A stretch of DNA of 64,000 nt from Pyronema omphalodes (lineage: Eukaryota; Ascomycota; Pezizomycetes; Pezizales; Pyronemataceae). Numbering within the stretch: the stretch's first letter is position 1; the number at the start of each line of letters is the position of its first letter. Under the pieces are notes generated by a model that made no database searches, was not told the DNA's origin, and was given only the letters and a program-made list of their open reading frames with translations. Shown piece by piece: positions 33,651-46,599 of this stretch. A program made the translations under genes and the position numbers. Location: contig JAJJXM010000022.1 in NCBI GenBank assembly GCA_024516155.1, positions 558,001-622,000 on the forward strand, in the 5' to 3' direction.

Positions 33651-35267
33651 ATGAAATTCGAAGCTAGCGGTTGGTCCGTGCTGCTGATCTTTGGGTTGGC
33701 AACTTTACAGTTGTCCAACGCGGTCTTGGTACGCCGCGTGGGCGTGGAAACTAAAACTATAGTAGTCCATGAAATAACGACAACTGTAAATCCTACCCTA
33801 ACGGTAATATCAACATACACCCTCCCTTCACCACAACAACAAACTACCGATGGATCGTCAAATAATAACCCGGTAAGCTTGAGGCTGGTGATCTCGATAA
33901 CCATGAGATAATCCAGATCTATCTATCTGTCTGGGATAGTCAACTAATTTCATCCCAGAGCATGCGCAGAGCAGAAGCTCCTGCAACTACACCAACAACC
34001 TTGATTGTATTTATCCCGATCTTGAACTCAAACATTTATCCATCAAGAACACAACTAACCCTACCGTCAGATATCCACACCCATACCCTCCCCAACTCCA
34101 ACTCCAACCGACACCTCCAAATCCTGTCCCCTCAGCTACCACAGCTGTCCCGGTGGCGGATGTTGCGCCTTCAACTTCCAATGCGGTCCGAACGGTTCCT
34201 GTCTAGTTCCCGCAAGCATAACGCAAACACGCACTTGTCACCCACCATTATCGACCTGTCCAGGATCCGTAGGCGGTGGATGTTGTCCCCCCGGTTTTGC
34301 ATGCGGGAACAAAGACTGTGTATCGCTGATCCCCAACCAAAATGATACCGATGGAACCAACAACATTTCCGTTGCTGGCTCAAGAACAATTTCTGTATCC
34401 CATACGAAAATTGCAAAAGTTACAGATGTTGATATTGCAGCTCAATTTACCCCGGGTGTTACGGATACTCCTAAGGCGGTTACGAAAAAGGATTCGAAAA
34501 AAATTGCGTTAATTGGTGCTGTTTGTGGTGGTGTTGCGGCTGTCTTGTTGTTCGTGTTTGTCGGTGTTACTTGGGTGCAGATTAGAAAACGGGGAAATAC
34601 AGATGTTCCCCAGGGGGTTATGACGGGACATGGTTTCTCGAAGGATGGTCAGGAAGGACAGCAACCTAGGTGGGCGTTCTTAGGAGGATGGAAAGGATCT
34701 GATATGCAAAGGCAACAGCAACAGCAGATGGGAATAAGACAACAACAACAACAGGAACCAGTTTTCGATACCCAAACCGGTCATTATGTTATGAGGGAAA
34801 GTCAACAAAATATACCAGAGCAACAGATATGGCCTTTAACATTACCGCCGGGAGGGTTCCAGCAGATGAGAAGAGTCAAGACGTTTCCGCCTAGAAGGTC
34901 ACCGCAAAGATATGAAATTCCGCAGAAAGTGCTGCATCCAAGAGAGATACCACAGATACCACAGATACCAAAAATCCCGCAAAATCAACAGGAACCAATA
35001 TCTCAAGCCATAGAGATCCTAAAGAAACAACCCATGGAAATAATTTCCGAACTCCCATACGACGAGCCAGATTATGATTCTACTAGCCAATCGGCGAGCC
35101 ATTCTGCCAGCCATTCAATAAGCCAATCGACAACACCAATGTTAAGCTACCATTCGGAGAGCCCACCGATGATCATAGAACCACAACAACAGACAGAGAT
35201 ACCGAAAAGAACACTAAGTTCTCCGGAAGACGGAGGAAAGGGAAGGCTTTGGATGAGGAATATATAG
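33651..35267 (+). CDS. Type I membrane protein with two six-cysteine modules
   Basis: Proposed exons 33651-33872, 33959-34006 and 34071-35267, 488 aa, phase 0 at each junction. The middle 16-codon exon is the least certain part. A signal peptide (SVLLIFGLATLQLSNA) is followed by a Ser/Thr/Pro stalk and two modules. Module 1, residues about 109-134, has spacing C-x6-C-x4-CC-x5-C-x5-C and contains CPGGGCC. Module 2, about 146-173, has C-x6-C-x7-CC-x5-C-x4-C and contains GSVGGGCCPPGFACG. One transmembrane helix follows (IALIGAVCGGVAAVLLFVFV, about 235-258), then a basic stop (RKR) and a 225-residue cytoplasmic tail rich in Gln, Pro and Ser. A surface sensor or wall-anchored role is inferred from architecture only. 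The start at 33651 is preferred over an upstream in-frame ATG because it begins the signal peptide. Confidence 0.75.
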
Positions 35268-35958
35268 CTGGTGTTGAAGATCTTGATGTATTTTTATGGC
35301 CGATTGGGTCTGGAAGAATTTGGAAAGGGATCATGAGAGAGGAATGAGGGGTGGTTATGATGTTGATAAAGGGAATGGGAGGATGGAACGGTTGGAGATA
35401 AGGATGGAGGGTAGGAGGGAGGGTTTTTGGGGAGAGGTATTCGTCTGAAGGAGAGGATGAGAGATGAGGGAATGGTGTGGGAAGTGGGGAATCGATAGTG
35501 CTTGCCCGGTGGGAAGTTGGGGGTGGGTTCGGGGGCTCAGCGGTCCGGTGATGGTGTCGGAGGATTGGACAGTGGGGATTGGGGAATGGTGGACCAACAC
35601 TATCAATCCGGGGGTGTGGGTAGCGCGGGTGAAAGCGCGAGTGGGTAGTGGAGGGCCAATACTGTCCATCCTGGGGGTAAGCCGTCCATTCGACGGGAGG
35701 ATTACGGTGTAGGAACGAGTCAGATACGGCGGAGATGGGGTGAGCTGTCAATACGGTGAAGTAAGGTAGAAGCGGGGGGAGTGCGGCTGTGGTGAAGATG
35801 AGGTCAGGTGGAGCGACATCATGATCCACTACCCTAACCTACTCACCATACCCTAATCAACCTACCAACCTCCCAACCTCACAGCAACCAAACATCAGCC
35901 TCTAATACGCCCAGCCACCCACTCACCCAGGATAAAGAGAATGATATAACACTCGTTA
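35268..35958. other. 3' flank, purine-rich
   Basis: G/A-rich on the + strand, giving Pro-rich spurious frames on the minus strand. No gene is supported. Confidence 0.4.
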
Positions 35959-35989
35959 TTGACCCTGCACAGAGGTTGGTTTTTGTTAA

Positions 35990-36640
35990 AGGATTTTCCT
36001 TTGCAGATTTTATTTTCATTCGTTCGGATATTTTTGGAGCATCATATGGGAGGGGAGTCATCTTTCGTTTTATTTTGTTTTGGTATATTCTTGTTTTTTG
36101 CTTTTATTTCTGGGGGCTGGGAGTACTTTCGTTATTTCTGCTTTCGTTTTCGTCATTTTTCTTATCTGGGAGTATACCTTTCGTTTTGTTTCGGCTTTCA
36201 TCTCTGTTTCTTCCTTGTTTTTCACATCTCGGAGTATATCTTTCGTTTTTGTTTTTTGTTTCTATTTATTTTTTATGGGGGTTGGGTGTACTTTCGTTTT
36301 TTTTTATCTTCCTTATTTTTTCCATCTCTTCCGTTTTCTTCCTTTTTTTTTCGTTGTTCTTTCTCCTATCTTTTTTTCTCTTGGATCCGGAGCATATCTT
36401 TCGTTTCAATCTGGCTTTCGTTATCTTGGTATTTGTTTTCGTTTCTTCTTCTTCCTCTTTATTGTTTCTTCCTCTTGTTCTATCTTGTTATTTTCCTCCT
36501 GGTTTCTGCTGTTTTTTTTTTCTTCTTGTCATCTCGGAGTATACCTTTCGTTCGGTTTTCATTTCATATCCGCAATCACTCGTTGGCGTTCTTTATTTTG
36601 CATTTATGTAGCTAGGTTTTTTGGGGGGGCGTTACTTTCG
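35990..36640 (+). repeat. Pyrimidine-rich block with a periodic GAGTATAC...TTTCGTTT motif
   Basis: A T/C-rich block open in all three + frames because stops are depleted. A motif like TCGGAGTATACCTTTCGTTT recurs near 36165, 36228, 36388 and 36535. Shorter relatives (GGGAGTACTTTCGTT, GGGTGTACTTTCGTT) lie near 36119 and 36282. The frames are low complexity (Phe/Leu/Ser) and I do not call them proteins. Confidence 0.8.
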
Positions 36641-36674
36641 CTTAACTGTTTTCACAAAACGATGGAGATGGACC

Positions 36675-36692
36675 GGGGGGGGGGGGGGGGGG
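36675..36692 (+). repeat. Poly-G tract (18 G)
   Basis: Followed by TATATATGGAATAAGGAATA, which resembles the flank of the tract at 4015. Confidence 0.97.
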
Positions 36693-36903
36693 TATATATG
36701 GAATAAGGAATAGACTTCACTTAGCAATATCACCTGCAAAATTCTCATTTTTATGCTAAAAAAAAGAAAAAGATACCCCAATATGTAAAATGTAACCTTT
36801 CCCTGAAAGTACTTTTAATCAACTCTGATAACATGCATATAGATATAAGTCTACAAGTACATTAAACAAACCAATCATCCCATCACAGTAGATCCTTACC
36901 ACT

Positions 36904-37013
36904 GTCAAGATGTCCGAGTGGTTAAGGAGTTTGACTCGAATTTTCTCATCCCCTGATGAATCAAACGATATCAAATGGTTTCGGCCGCGCAGGTTCGAGT
37001 CCTGTTCTTGACG
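36904..37013 (+). tRNA. tRNA-Ser(CGA) with intron
   Basis: Acceptor stem GTCAAGA (36904-36910) pairs with TCTTGAC (37006-37012), with discriminator G. The D arm TCCGAGTGGTTAAGGA is typical of serine tRNA. Anticodon stem TTTGA (36930-36934) pairs with TCAAA (36971-36975), and the anticodon CGA is at 36937-36939. A 29-nt intron (about 36941-36969) sits one base 3' of the anticodon, the standard place. A long variable arm (TGGTTTCGGCCGC) and T arm GCAGGTTCGAGTCCTGT follow. An eight-T run from 37018 fits a Pol III terminator. Reads UCG codons. Confidence 0.93.
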
Positions 37014-37017
37014 AATG

Positions 37018-37025
37018 TTTTTTTT
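37018..37025 (+). terminator. Pol III T-run terminator
   Basis: TTTTTTTT starts 5 nt after the tRNA-Ser 3' end (GAATGTTTTTTTTTG). Confidence 0.8.
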
Positions 37026-37379
37026 TGTGTTTAGGCTTCTTTTTGTACCTCTATCGTACATGCGTATATGCATATGCATCACCTTCATATTCTATACATC
37101 ATCCCCATGCTCCATAGTCCTCCATCGTCCTCTATCGGTCCATTCATTCATCAATATCCCACTTGCTTGGGAAATAACTTTTTTGTTAAAAAAACACTTT
37201 TGGCTTTTTTTCTAATTCCAAAACTCCGTCGAAAAATAAATCCCACGTAAGAAAAGTAACGGTTGTTCCTTTTTACTTTTCTCTCTCTCTCTCTACACCA
37301 CACCCCCAGGCGCCCCCCGCCCCCCCTCCCTCCCTATACCCACTTGACTACTTTCAAGTTATTTCCACTCTTCACAAAT

Positions 37380-39330
<1,951 letters not shown>

Positions 39331-40647
39331 ATTGTTCGTTGACGGGGGCGGGACAATTGAACTATGATGCAGTCATCAGTTGGAATATATTGGAGGATCA
39401 TGTATCAGAGGAATTGAGTCTCGTTAAAAAGGAGCTTTTACACCATTTCTGGATTCAAATCGTGATGTGAAGTCTATTCAACTGGTCGCAACTCGTCACC
39501 GTGACACGAACGTCACAAAGTTCCCAATCAGCACCCGTCTCAATTTCCGGCGAAGCCTTGCCAAAGTCTTTGAGGATGTAACGAAACCGTTTACCTTCAC
39601 GTGTCGTCGAAACCCTCTGATCACGATGCGGTATGGTTGATAATCCATGTGGGGTACCCCACAGGTGAAACCAGCACCCTCATCAACATGTCCGCTTTTG
39701 GCCTCAAACCACCAGGAATCACCCTGCGCAGAACTCTCGAAGTAGATTACAGTAACCCCTTCGTCCTTCACCCCTGGATGTTGGTACAACATTCAGATTC
39801 ATCAATATTATCATTCCTCCGATCATTAATTCGTCCTTCACAAGATCTTACAGCCGCAAACCGAAAAATCAGAAACGGCCTGTCACGAAATTGTCACATG
39901 TTTATAAAAATACCCCTGTAAATAAACAAGGGCATAACCCCTAAGTTTCAACTTTATGATTCCAATTCGATGTCTCGTACTCGGATGGCAACTATGTATT
40001 TATCTCTGTTGAAAAGGCTGTAGGTAGAAGATTATTTATCTACTGGAATTTGTATTATTGTGGAAGACATTCTTGTAATATGCTTGGCTTTATTGGGGTT
40101 CGTTTTGGTGATTTGTTATATTGCTAGTCTGCTCCCAGATTTCGTGGCGAAAGCTTTTGCGAGATCACTTATTACCATCTTAGAGATCTTCTCGTGTCAG
40201 GGGGTGATTCCACTGAGTGAGATCTTGGAGTATTACGTTTAGTGGAGAAATATATTTTCGGGTCAACTAACGATCTACAGATATCTTTCCTCTATACCTA
40301 CACTGAGGTATTGAATTAAGAGAAGCCACTAAGGCAGCTGCTCAAGTATCACTCGACGAATGTTGGTATAACTTGAACGAGCTTTGCGTGATATGTGAAT
40401 GGGTCAGTGGAAGGACACAAGGAGTTACATGATGAGTAAAATTGAGAAAGAAGATCATAATGCCGATGAGTAACCAGTGTGATATATCGAACTGTAACTA
40501 GATGCGTGGTATAAAGTCGTGTCTGCCATTAACTAATCCAGGTAGCTATCAAATGTAACGAGCATCTATGATCCAAACGCCAAATCCCTCTATGCAGCCT
40601 GTAAATCATTCATGTGACTCCCAAAACTTGCTATCTAAATCACCCAC
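39331..40647. other. Intergenic, convergent 3' flanks
   Basis: Downstream of both RPS31 (+) and the sirtuin gene (-). Overlapping frames exist on both strands at 39496-39921 (98 and 106 codons) with no domain and no clear preference. A frame at 40060-40242 looks hydrophobic but lacks an ATG. Confidence 0.4.
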
Positions 40648-41727
40648 TCAACCTGCTAAACCCATCCCTTGTGTAACATCACTATTGTTCAGCTCCGTTT
40701 CTCCCTCCACCACCGTCTCCCCCAGCTTCTCCACTACCCCCTTCAACACGTCCTGTGCGCTATGCTCGACTCTAACCCATTGTGAATGTCCATCTCTGAA
40801 CTCCACCTCTCCCCTGATACCTCCAATATTAACCACGGCAATTCCTTTCCCCTGTCTCTTTGCCTCCTTCACCAGTCTCCAAGCTGAATACGTAGCCAAG
40901 CTGCTTCCTACGACCAAGACGCCTTTGGAATCCTCAACCAGTGCCTCCGCACGGCTCTTGGTATCCTCCGCTACCGACTCTCCAAAGAACGTCACACACG
41001 GTTTCAGGACACCCCTAAGGTCCTTAGCCTCAGTCTGGCCTGTCACCGCTCCATCGCCATCAACCTTCAATGTATGCCGCTTCGCACAATGCGGGCAAAC
41101 TGGATACCGGAACTTCCCATACTCAACTCCTGGGACGTCAACATCACCATCCGGGTTCATCTTTATATCTCCCATCTCTCCCGCCTTTAGCTTTCTCCAG
41201 GCAGGGTTGAGTTTCGCCATTATTTCCTGCATGGTACCACGTTCCATCGTGTCACCGCATCCAAGACAAATTACATCTCGTAGGGTTCCATGAAGTTCTA
41301 CGACTGGCATGTCTTTACCCCATCCATGTAAAGAGTCGACATTCTGTGTTAAAACACCCGAGGAAAGGCCAAGATCCCAGAGTTTCTTAATAGCGTGATG
41401 CGCTGTGTTCGGTTTTGCGGCGGCGACAGATCCATAACCTAGGTAGGATCTGGCCCAATACCGTTGGCGCGAAGCATGGGAACTGGTGAATTCATGGAAG
41501 AAAATAGGTCGGTAACTCTGGTTGAGACGGTAGGTTCCTTGGGTACCCCGGTAGTCGCTGAGACCAGAGGCGACGGAGATTCCGGCACCGGTGAGGAGGA
41601 GGGTACGGTTGTGGGACTCGAGGAAGTTGGTGAGAGCGTTGACGGCGCCGGGGAGGGTGATGGCGCTGGCGGGTGAGATTATCGGTGGGGGAAAGGGTGT
41701 CGTATAGGGAATGCGTGGGAGAACCAT
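40648..41727 (-). CDS. Class II (SIRT4-like) sirtuin, NAD-dependent deacylase
   Basis: A single exon of 359 aa. All sirtuin motifs are present in order: TGAGISVASGLSDYRG (NAD binding), TQNVDSLHGWGK, catalytic His in VVELHGTLRDV, zinc Cys pairs CLGC and CPHC about 65 residues apart, then FFGESV, VVGSSLATYSAWRLV and AVVNIGG. The order and the DYRG motif fit class II sirtuins, which are mitochondrial in most eukaryotes. The N-terminal 20 residues (MVLPRIPYTTPFPPP) are not a strong targeting peptide. It removes acyl groups from lysine using NAD. Substrate unknown. It lies next to conserved housekeeping genes, facing RPS31 tail to tail. Confidence 0.95.
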   Translation of the reverse strand: MVLPRIPYTTPFPPPIISPASAITLPGAVNALTNFLESHNRTLLLTGAGISVASGLSDYRGTQGTYRLNQSYRPIFFHEFTSSHASRQRYWARSYLGYGSVAAAKPNTAHHAIKKLWDLGLSSGVLTQNVDSLHGWGKDMPVVELHGTLRDVICLGCGDTMERGTMQEIMAKLNPAWRKLKAGEMGDIKMNPDGDVDVPGVEYGKFRYPVCPHCAKRHTLKVDGDGAVTGQTEAKDLRGVLKPCVTFFGESVAEDTKSRAEALVEDSKGVLVVGSSLATYSAWRLVKEAKRQGKGIAVVNIGGIRGEVEFRDGHSQWVRVEHSAQDVLKGVVEKLGETVVEGETELNNSDVTQGMGLAG

Positions 41728-43344
41728 GGCTGTGATGGGGAAGGAGAAGGAGAGGATGGGGGGGGAGTTAATGATAGTTGTGACGTCATGGGCGCGTGGG
41801 TTCCCGGAGGGCGCGGCGCGATCTAGGGCGCTGAGGAAATGTGACGCGATTGAGACGCGTTGGCGAATTGAATAAGGCGCAAAAAATTCAACGCGTTTGT
41901 GAAGAACTTTGTTCTGCTGAAATTAATTCGGCTCGACATCCACACTGTTTGCCATGCAACGTCGTGTGATGGGTGCGCGTGATGGAGCGTAAATCCATTA
42001 AACTTTTGAAAAACACATCAACTAAGGCTATGCATATTAGAGACTACGAACTTTAGCAGTATTTCATTATCGTTAATAGTGTTGTCTTGATCATTTCAAG
42101 CTTTTCGCTGACGTGAGATGATGGAATCTCGCCGTCTGCTGGTATCCTCATCTTACCAATATTTCGTGGCTTTGAGGCACTGGGCCACGCCTGAAATTAG
42201 TCACTGCTATCTGAATATAACGCGGTTTGATGAAATACCAAGAACTAACTTTCTTTGATAACAAATCGTTGGTGGAAGATCTAATGACAATGATATTTCG
42301 GGTACCAGCTGTCACCCTGGATCAGTTAATGCACCTGACATCACTCGGCAAAACTTAGCTAAATTAAATACCCACATTGCATTCGGTACCAAATTCCGCT
42401 GAATGAGAGTAGATTATTCTGTTTGATGGTGAAGAATTGTTATTTAAAAGTCTGCGAGTGTTTTGCGAAATCAAAGATGCTGTAAGCTGCCGCTTTTGAT
42501 ATTCTCGGAAGGCATGTGGATTACCCAAGATATTTCATCTTATCTAGATGCTTTTTAGCTGGTGAAGAGGTCACAGCTAACCAAACCTCCATTTACGCTG
42601 ATTTGATGAAGTATCGGTATTCTGCAGCGGTGTCTCATAGGGCTTGACATTGAAATGGAGAATGCTCCTCTACGACATGGTCCGGAACGGGAATGTTTCA
42701 GAGTGTGGGGTGATGTTTTGCTGATACTAGGCGCAGGCAAAGCCCTGAAACGGTACCCTAAGGAAAGAGTTCTTGAGCATGGCCATCCTCTATTACTTTT
42801 ATACATATGGTTCAGGAAAGCTCATGCAACCCATCCGCTTTCAGGGAGCTTTTGACACCACAACAACCGAGAAAGAGGAGTGAATGACTTGAAAAGCTAA
42901 AATTATGAAAAGGCTAACAAAAAAGGAGCACTAATAAGTGCATGCAACACAAGATTCTCACCTCCATTGAACTCGTTCCACGGGAAGGATGGCTACAAGA
43001 GAGGAAAGATTTCTTTTTAATACACTGATCACCTCAGGATAATTGAGATTCAATGATTCAACTAGATATAGTGAAGATGGCGAGCCTTTTCTTGTCCGTA
43101 GCTATAGCTATGAGATATAACGTTCCCAATATAATCTCAAAATAGAATATTGGAGTTCATAGTTTAATGGACGAATTAGTATCGTTGTTTCATACTAAAG
43201 TCATCTTCAGTATGAACAGAACAGAGGAAAGAACATTTTTATTATTAGGAAAGACATTTCAACGCAAGCTAGAAGAAGTAAAGTCTTCATACATGAAATC
43301 AATTGCTCCAAAATTCAGCAAATGCATGAAATATGAAAACTAAA
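41728..43344. other. Intergenic, no supported gene
   Basis: GC-rich promoter of the sirtuin (41728-41900), then AT-rich DNA. A 66-codon frame at 42655-42855 has no domain. Nothing else is seen. Confidence 0.4.
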
Positions 43345-45922
43345 CTACACGATCCTCCGGTTATTGACAAATTCATTAATGAGTTTTTCAATTCGAAAAT
43401 GTTGTTTTTGTTGTGCATGCATCAGTCCTGACTTTCCATTGTTATCCTTTGCAGTGACCTCGATATCGTCCCGAGCAAGTAGCAGCATGACAATACCCTC
43501 ATGGCCATTGCGGCATGCCCATAAGAATGCCGTCATTCCGTCGTTATCCTTTGCATTGACCTCGATATCGTGCCGGGAAAGCAGCAGCTTGACAACACCC
43601 TCACGGCCATTCTGGCATGCAGATAAAAACGCCGTATCTCCTACGTGATTCTTTTCATTGAACTCGATATCGTGCCGGGAAAGCAGTAGTTTGACAGAAT
43701 CCTCATGGCCATTCCGGCATGCCCATAAAAATGCCGTATCTCCATCGTTATCCTTTGCATTGACCTCGATATCGTCCCGGGAAAGCAGTAGCTTGACAAC
43801 ACCCTCATGGCCATTGTAACATACCCATAAGAATGCCGTATCTCCTGCTTTATCCTTTGCATTGACCTCGATATCGTCCCGGGAAAGCAGTAGCTTGACA
43901 ACACCCTCATGGCCATTGCGGCATGCCCATAAGAATGCCGTATCTCCTGCTTTATCCTTTGCATTGACCTCGATATCGTCCCGGGAAAGCAGTAGCCTGA
44001 CAACACTCTCATGGCCATTCCGCCATGCCCATAGGAATGCCGTATCTCCGTCGTGATTCTTTGCATTGACATCGATATCGTCCCGGGAAAGCAGTAGCTT
44101 GACAACGTCCTCGCCGCCAGTTTCTGCTGCTATGTGTAGCGGTTGCATCATGGTCGTATCCTTTGTTGTAGCCCGTAAATCACAGCCGGAATCTAGCAAA
44201 AGTGCAATCGATTCAAGATCACCATCTTTCACAGCGCGGTGGATAGGGGCCCAGCCATTTTTATCAAAATCGTTGATTCCCGTTCCGGTCTTCAGATACA
44301 TCTGAGCCTTAAAATATTGCCGCTTAAGCGCGCGAGAAATACTTGAAGTTTTTGATTTTGTGTCTAGTGCGGTTCTAGTGTCATCGTCGTCCGAATGGTG
44401 ATTTGAATCGCTGTCTTCGTTGTCTTCGTTGTCTTCTGATGCTTCTGGCAGAATGAAGAGGGATATATGCTCAAGGTGACGACCCAGATGGCTTCTAAGT
44501 AGTTTCGGTGCATGTGTCTCTGCACACAAAGGACACTTTTCCTTTCCTTCGCTTGGTCGTGCACCCCTGGCGACCAGGACTTCGAGCTGTTCCTTGGAAC
44601 CGGAGACGACGCCCTTGTGTTTCTTGACGAGATGTTGCCGGAACTGGTCGCTCGAGGGGTATGTCTTTTTACACTTGCCGCAGAACCACTCGCGACGATG
44701 CATCTCTATTTCATGATCGAACCATTCGTGTCGGCTCTTGTAAAGATGGGCTCCCTGGGGACAGTCCTTGAAGGTGCACACGTATGGGCGTAAATCCTGA
44801 AACACGTGCTTCCTATTGGGACAACAGTCATTAGCATCTTCCGCCATTGACAGGATGAAGGATGAAGGATGAAAGCAACTCACTTCCACGAAGCACGGTT
44901 TTCGGTCTGTACGATGATGAAACAGTACGGACATTGGAATGGTCCTTTGTCGTATCCGGGAGGTGGGGCTGGAACCCTAAGACCGCCGGGGTTGGCCGAG
45001 GATGATGCATACGACGTGGTCGAGAATCCGGCTTGCGAGCGGCTATCCAGGTCGACAGGCACGACTTCGACCAAGTTGACATTTGCCGGGTTCACCGTGG
45101 AAACAGTTGTACGCATGTCCGTCGGGGCTACCGAGTAGAAATCATCCTGGTCCTCCGAGTATGATCCCGTCTCGGTCCCATCACTAACAGCGACTCGTCG
45201 ACCTACGATCTTTTCATGATGTTCGTTGTGGTATTTCAGCATCTGCCGTCGTTTGGTATTCGCCTTGCCTAATCGCTCAATTAGATACCGGTAGTCTTCG
45301 CCGAGCGGGAATTTGTTGCTGATATAATCGACATCGAAGCTTTCGAAATGAGATACGTCTATTCTCTCAATCCTTTCCAGTCGACTGGCAGACGCAGGAC
45401 TCTGAACGGTGATCGATAGCCGATACAGGCACGTAATAACGTTGCCAATTTCCTTGACAGCTTCCTTCAGCGGCGATGTAGCCCTGATTTCGTCGTCATC
45501 TGAATCAACCGCCTCTGGTTCGGTAGTCTGTGGTTCAACTGTGTTCTGCGAATAATCTCCAGCCTCTGTGTCATCTAGGGAGATGCTCAAAGCTATCAAG
45601 AATTTAGCATCATAAGTGGCAGGTCTCCAAGGGTCGCAAACGACTTACTGTCCTCCAAGACATCGTTCAGGTCCCCGAGCAATGCCTTAACCCTATCCAT
45701 GACTTCTGAGGCTTCGCGAAGGCGGTGATCGAGTGACATATCTCCGCGCCGGTGTGCAGCGACATTCTCGGCCCACACCTTCAGTCGTCCAAAGTCATCC
45801 GAAAGTGTCTCGGGGGGATCTTGGGAATCTTTGAAATGGTCGAGGAGTCTGTTGAATGAAGCGATTGATTCCCAGTATAGGGCAGCGATTGTGGTCGTAT
45901 TGGGGTCCATTTCGGAAGACAT
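43345..45922 (-). CDS. C2H2 zinc-finger / ankyrin-repeat protein
   Basis: Three exons on the minus strand: 45922-45649, 45592-44884, 44812-43345, 816 aa. Introns are 56 nt (GTAAGT) and 71 nt (GTGAGT). The second intron lies in the zinc-finger region; splicing gives ASWKKHVFQDLRPYVC. N terminus: helical domain of unknown family. Middle: clustered C2H2-like fingers (FQCPYC, YVCTFKDC, WFCGKCKKTYPSSDQFRQH, KCPLC...HLGRHLEH). Then an acidic Asp/Glu/Asn stretch and about nine ankyrin repeats; six carry a nearly constant 34-aa unit (GDTAFLWACRNGHEGVVKLL). The array is built from near-identical 102-bp DNA repeats. This finger module is common in fungal proteins that also carry NACHT or ankyrin domains. 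Role in recognition or signalling is inferred. The start at MSSEMDP is chosen over an upstream in-frame Met because the upstream segment is not domain-like. Confidence 0.85.
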
Positions 45923-46599
45923 TGTGATGGTGATGTGCACTGGCGATGGCCTGGAAGCGCGCGGGGTAAGCCTGTCAATGAATGCGGGGAAAGTACGTCT
46001 TGTTGTGCACGTAAGCGATGCATGTAGCCTCATTCGTTCCATAGTCGCACAAGAACTACAACACCAATGTACACGAGTGCAATGATATGATTACCACAGG
46101 TTGATATAGCGTAGATGAAAACATCAGCCATGGCATTCACTCATTATGTCACTTCATTAGATTGCGAGATACTGACGAAGGCACCCTGGAAATGTGGTGG
46201 TATTTTTTGTCCTTTTGTTCCTTCTTTTTCTCCCGTCTGTTTTTGTACAATGCTGAGACAAGATTTATCTAAGGGTTGTGGACAATTGAATTTGGGTGTA
46301 AATCTATATATATATTTATATATCAAAAATACGATATCCCAGAAAAATATAATTGCCCGTCCTTCCCTCTGTCCTCCCTATGAAACCGAACGAAATCCGC
46401 GAATATGTTCCAGTTCAACCAACGAGTGATAACAAATGAAGACGAGTAACGTGGATGACCGAGATACTTAACTCTGTCCATCCTTTCCGCAATCCGTCCA
46501 AATTTTGATTTTTCTCCTTATTAAATATGAGATTGAAACATAGGTCATCAACAATCAGTCCCGGTTCTCTTGTGTTCACGCAGCCTTGTCGACGGGTAA

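Noticed and set aside
35959..36706. Three long + strand ORFs of 208-218 codons
   Set aside because: They lie in T/C-rich low-complexity DNA, are open in all frames at once, and encode Phe/Leu/Ser strings without domains.
39496..39921. Overlapping 98- and 106-codon ORFs on opposite strands
   Set aside because: Neither has a domain, splice signals or a neighbour clue to prefer it.
40060..40242. A hydrophobic 60-codon frame
   Set aside because: No ATG; it starts with GTG, which is not expected in a fungal nuclear gene.
43641..44105. A 154-codon repetitive ORF on the minus strand
   Set aside because: It is the shifted-frame shadow of the ankyrin repeats in the real gene.
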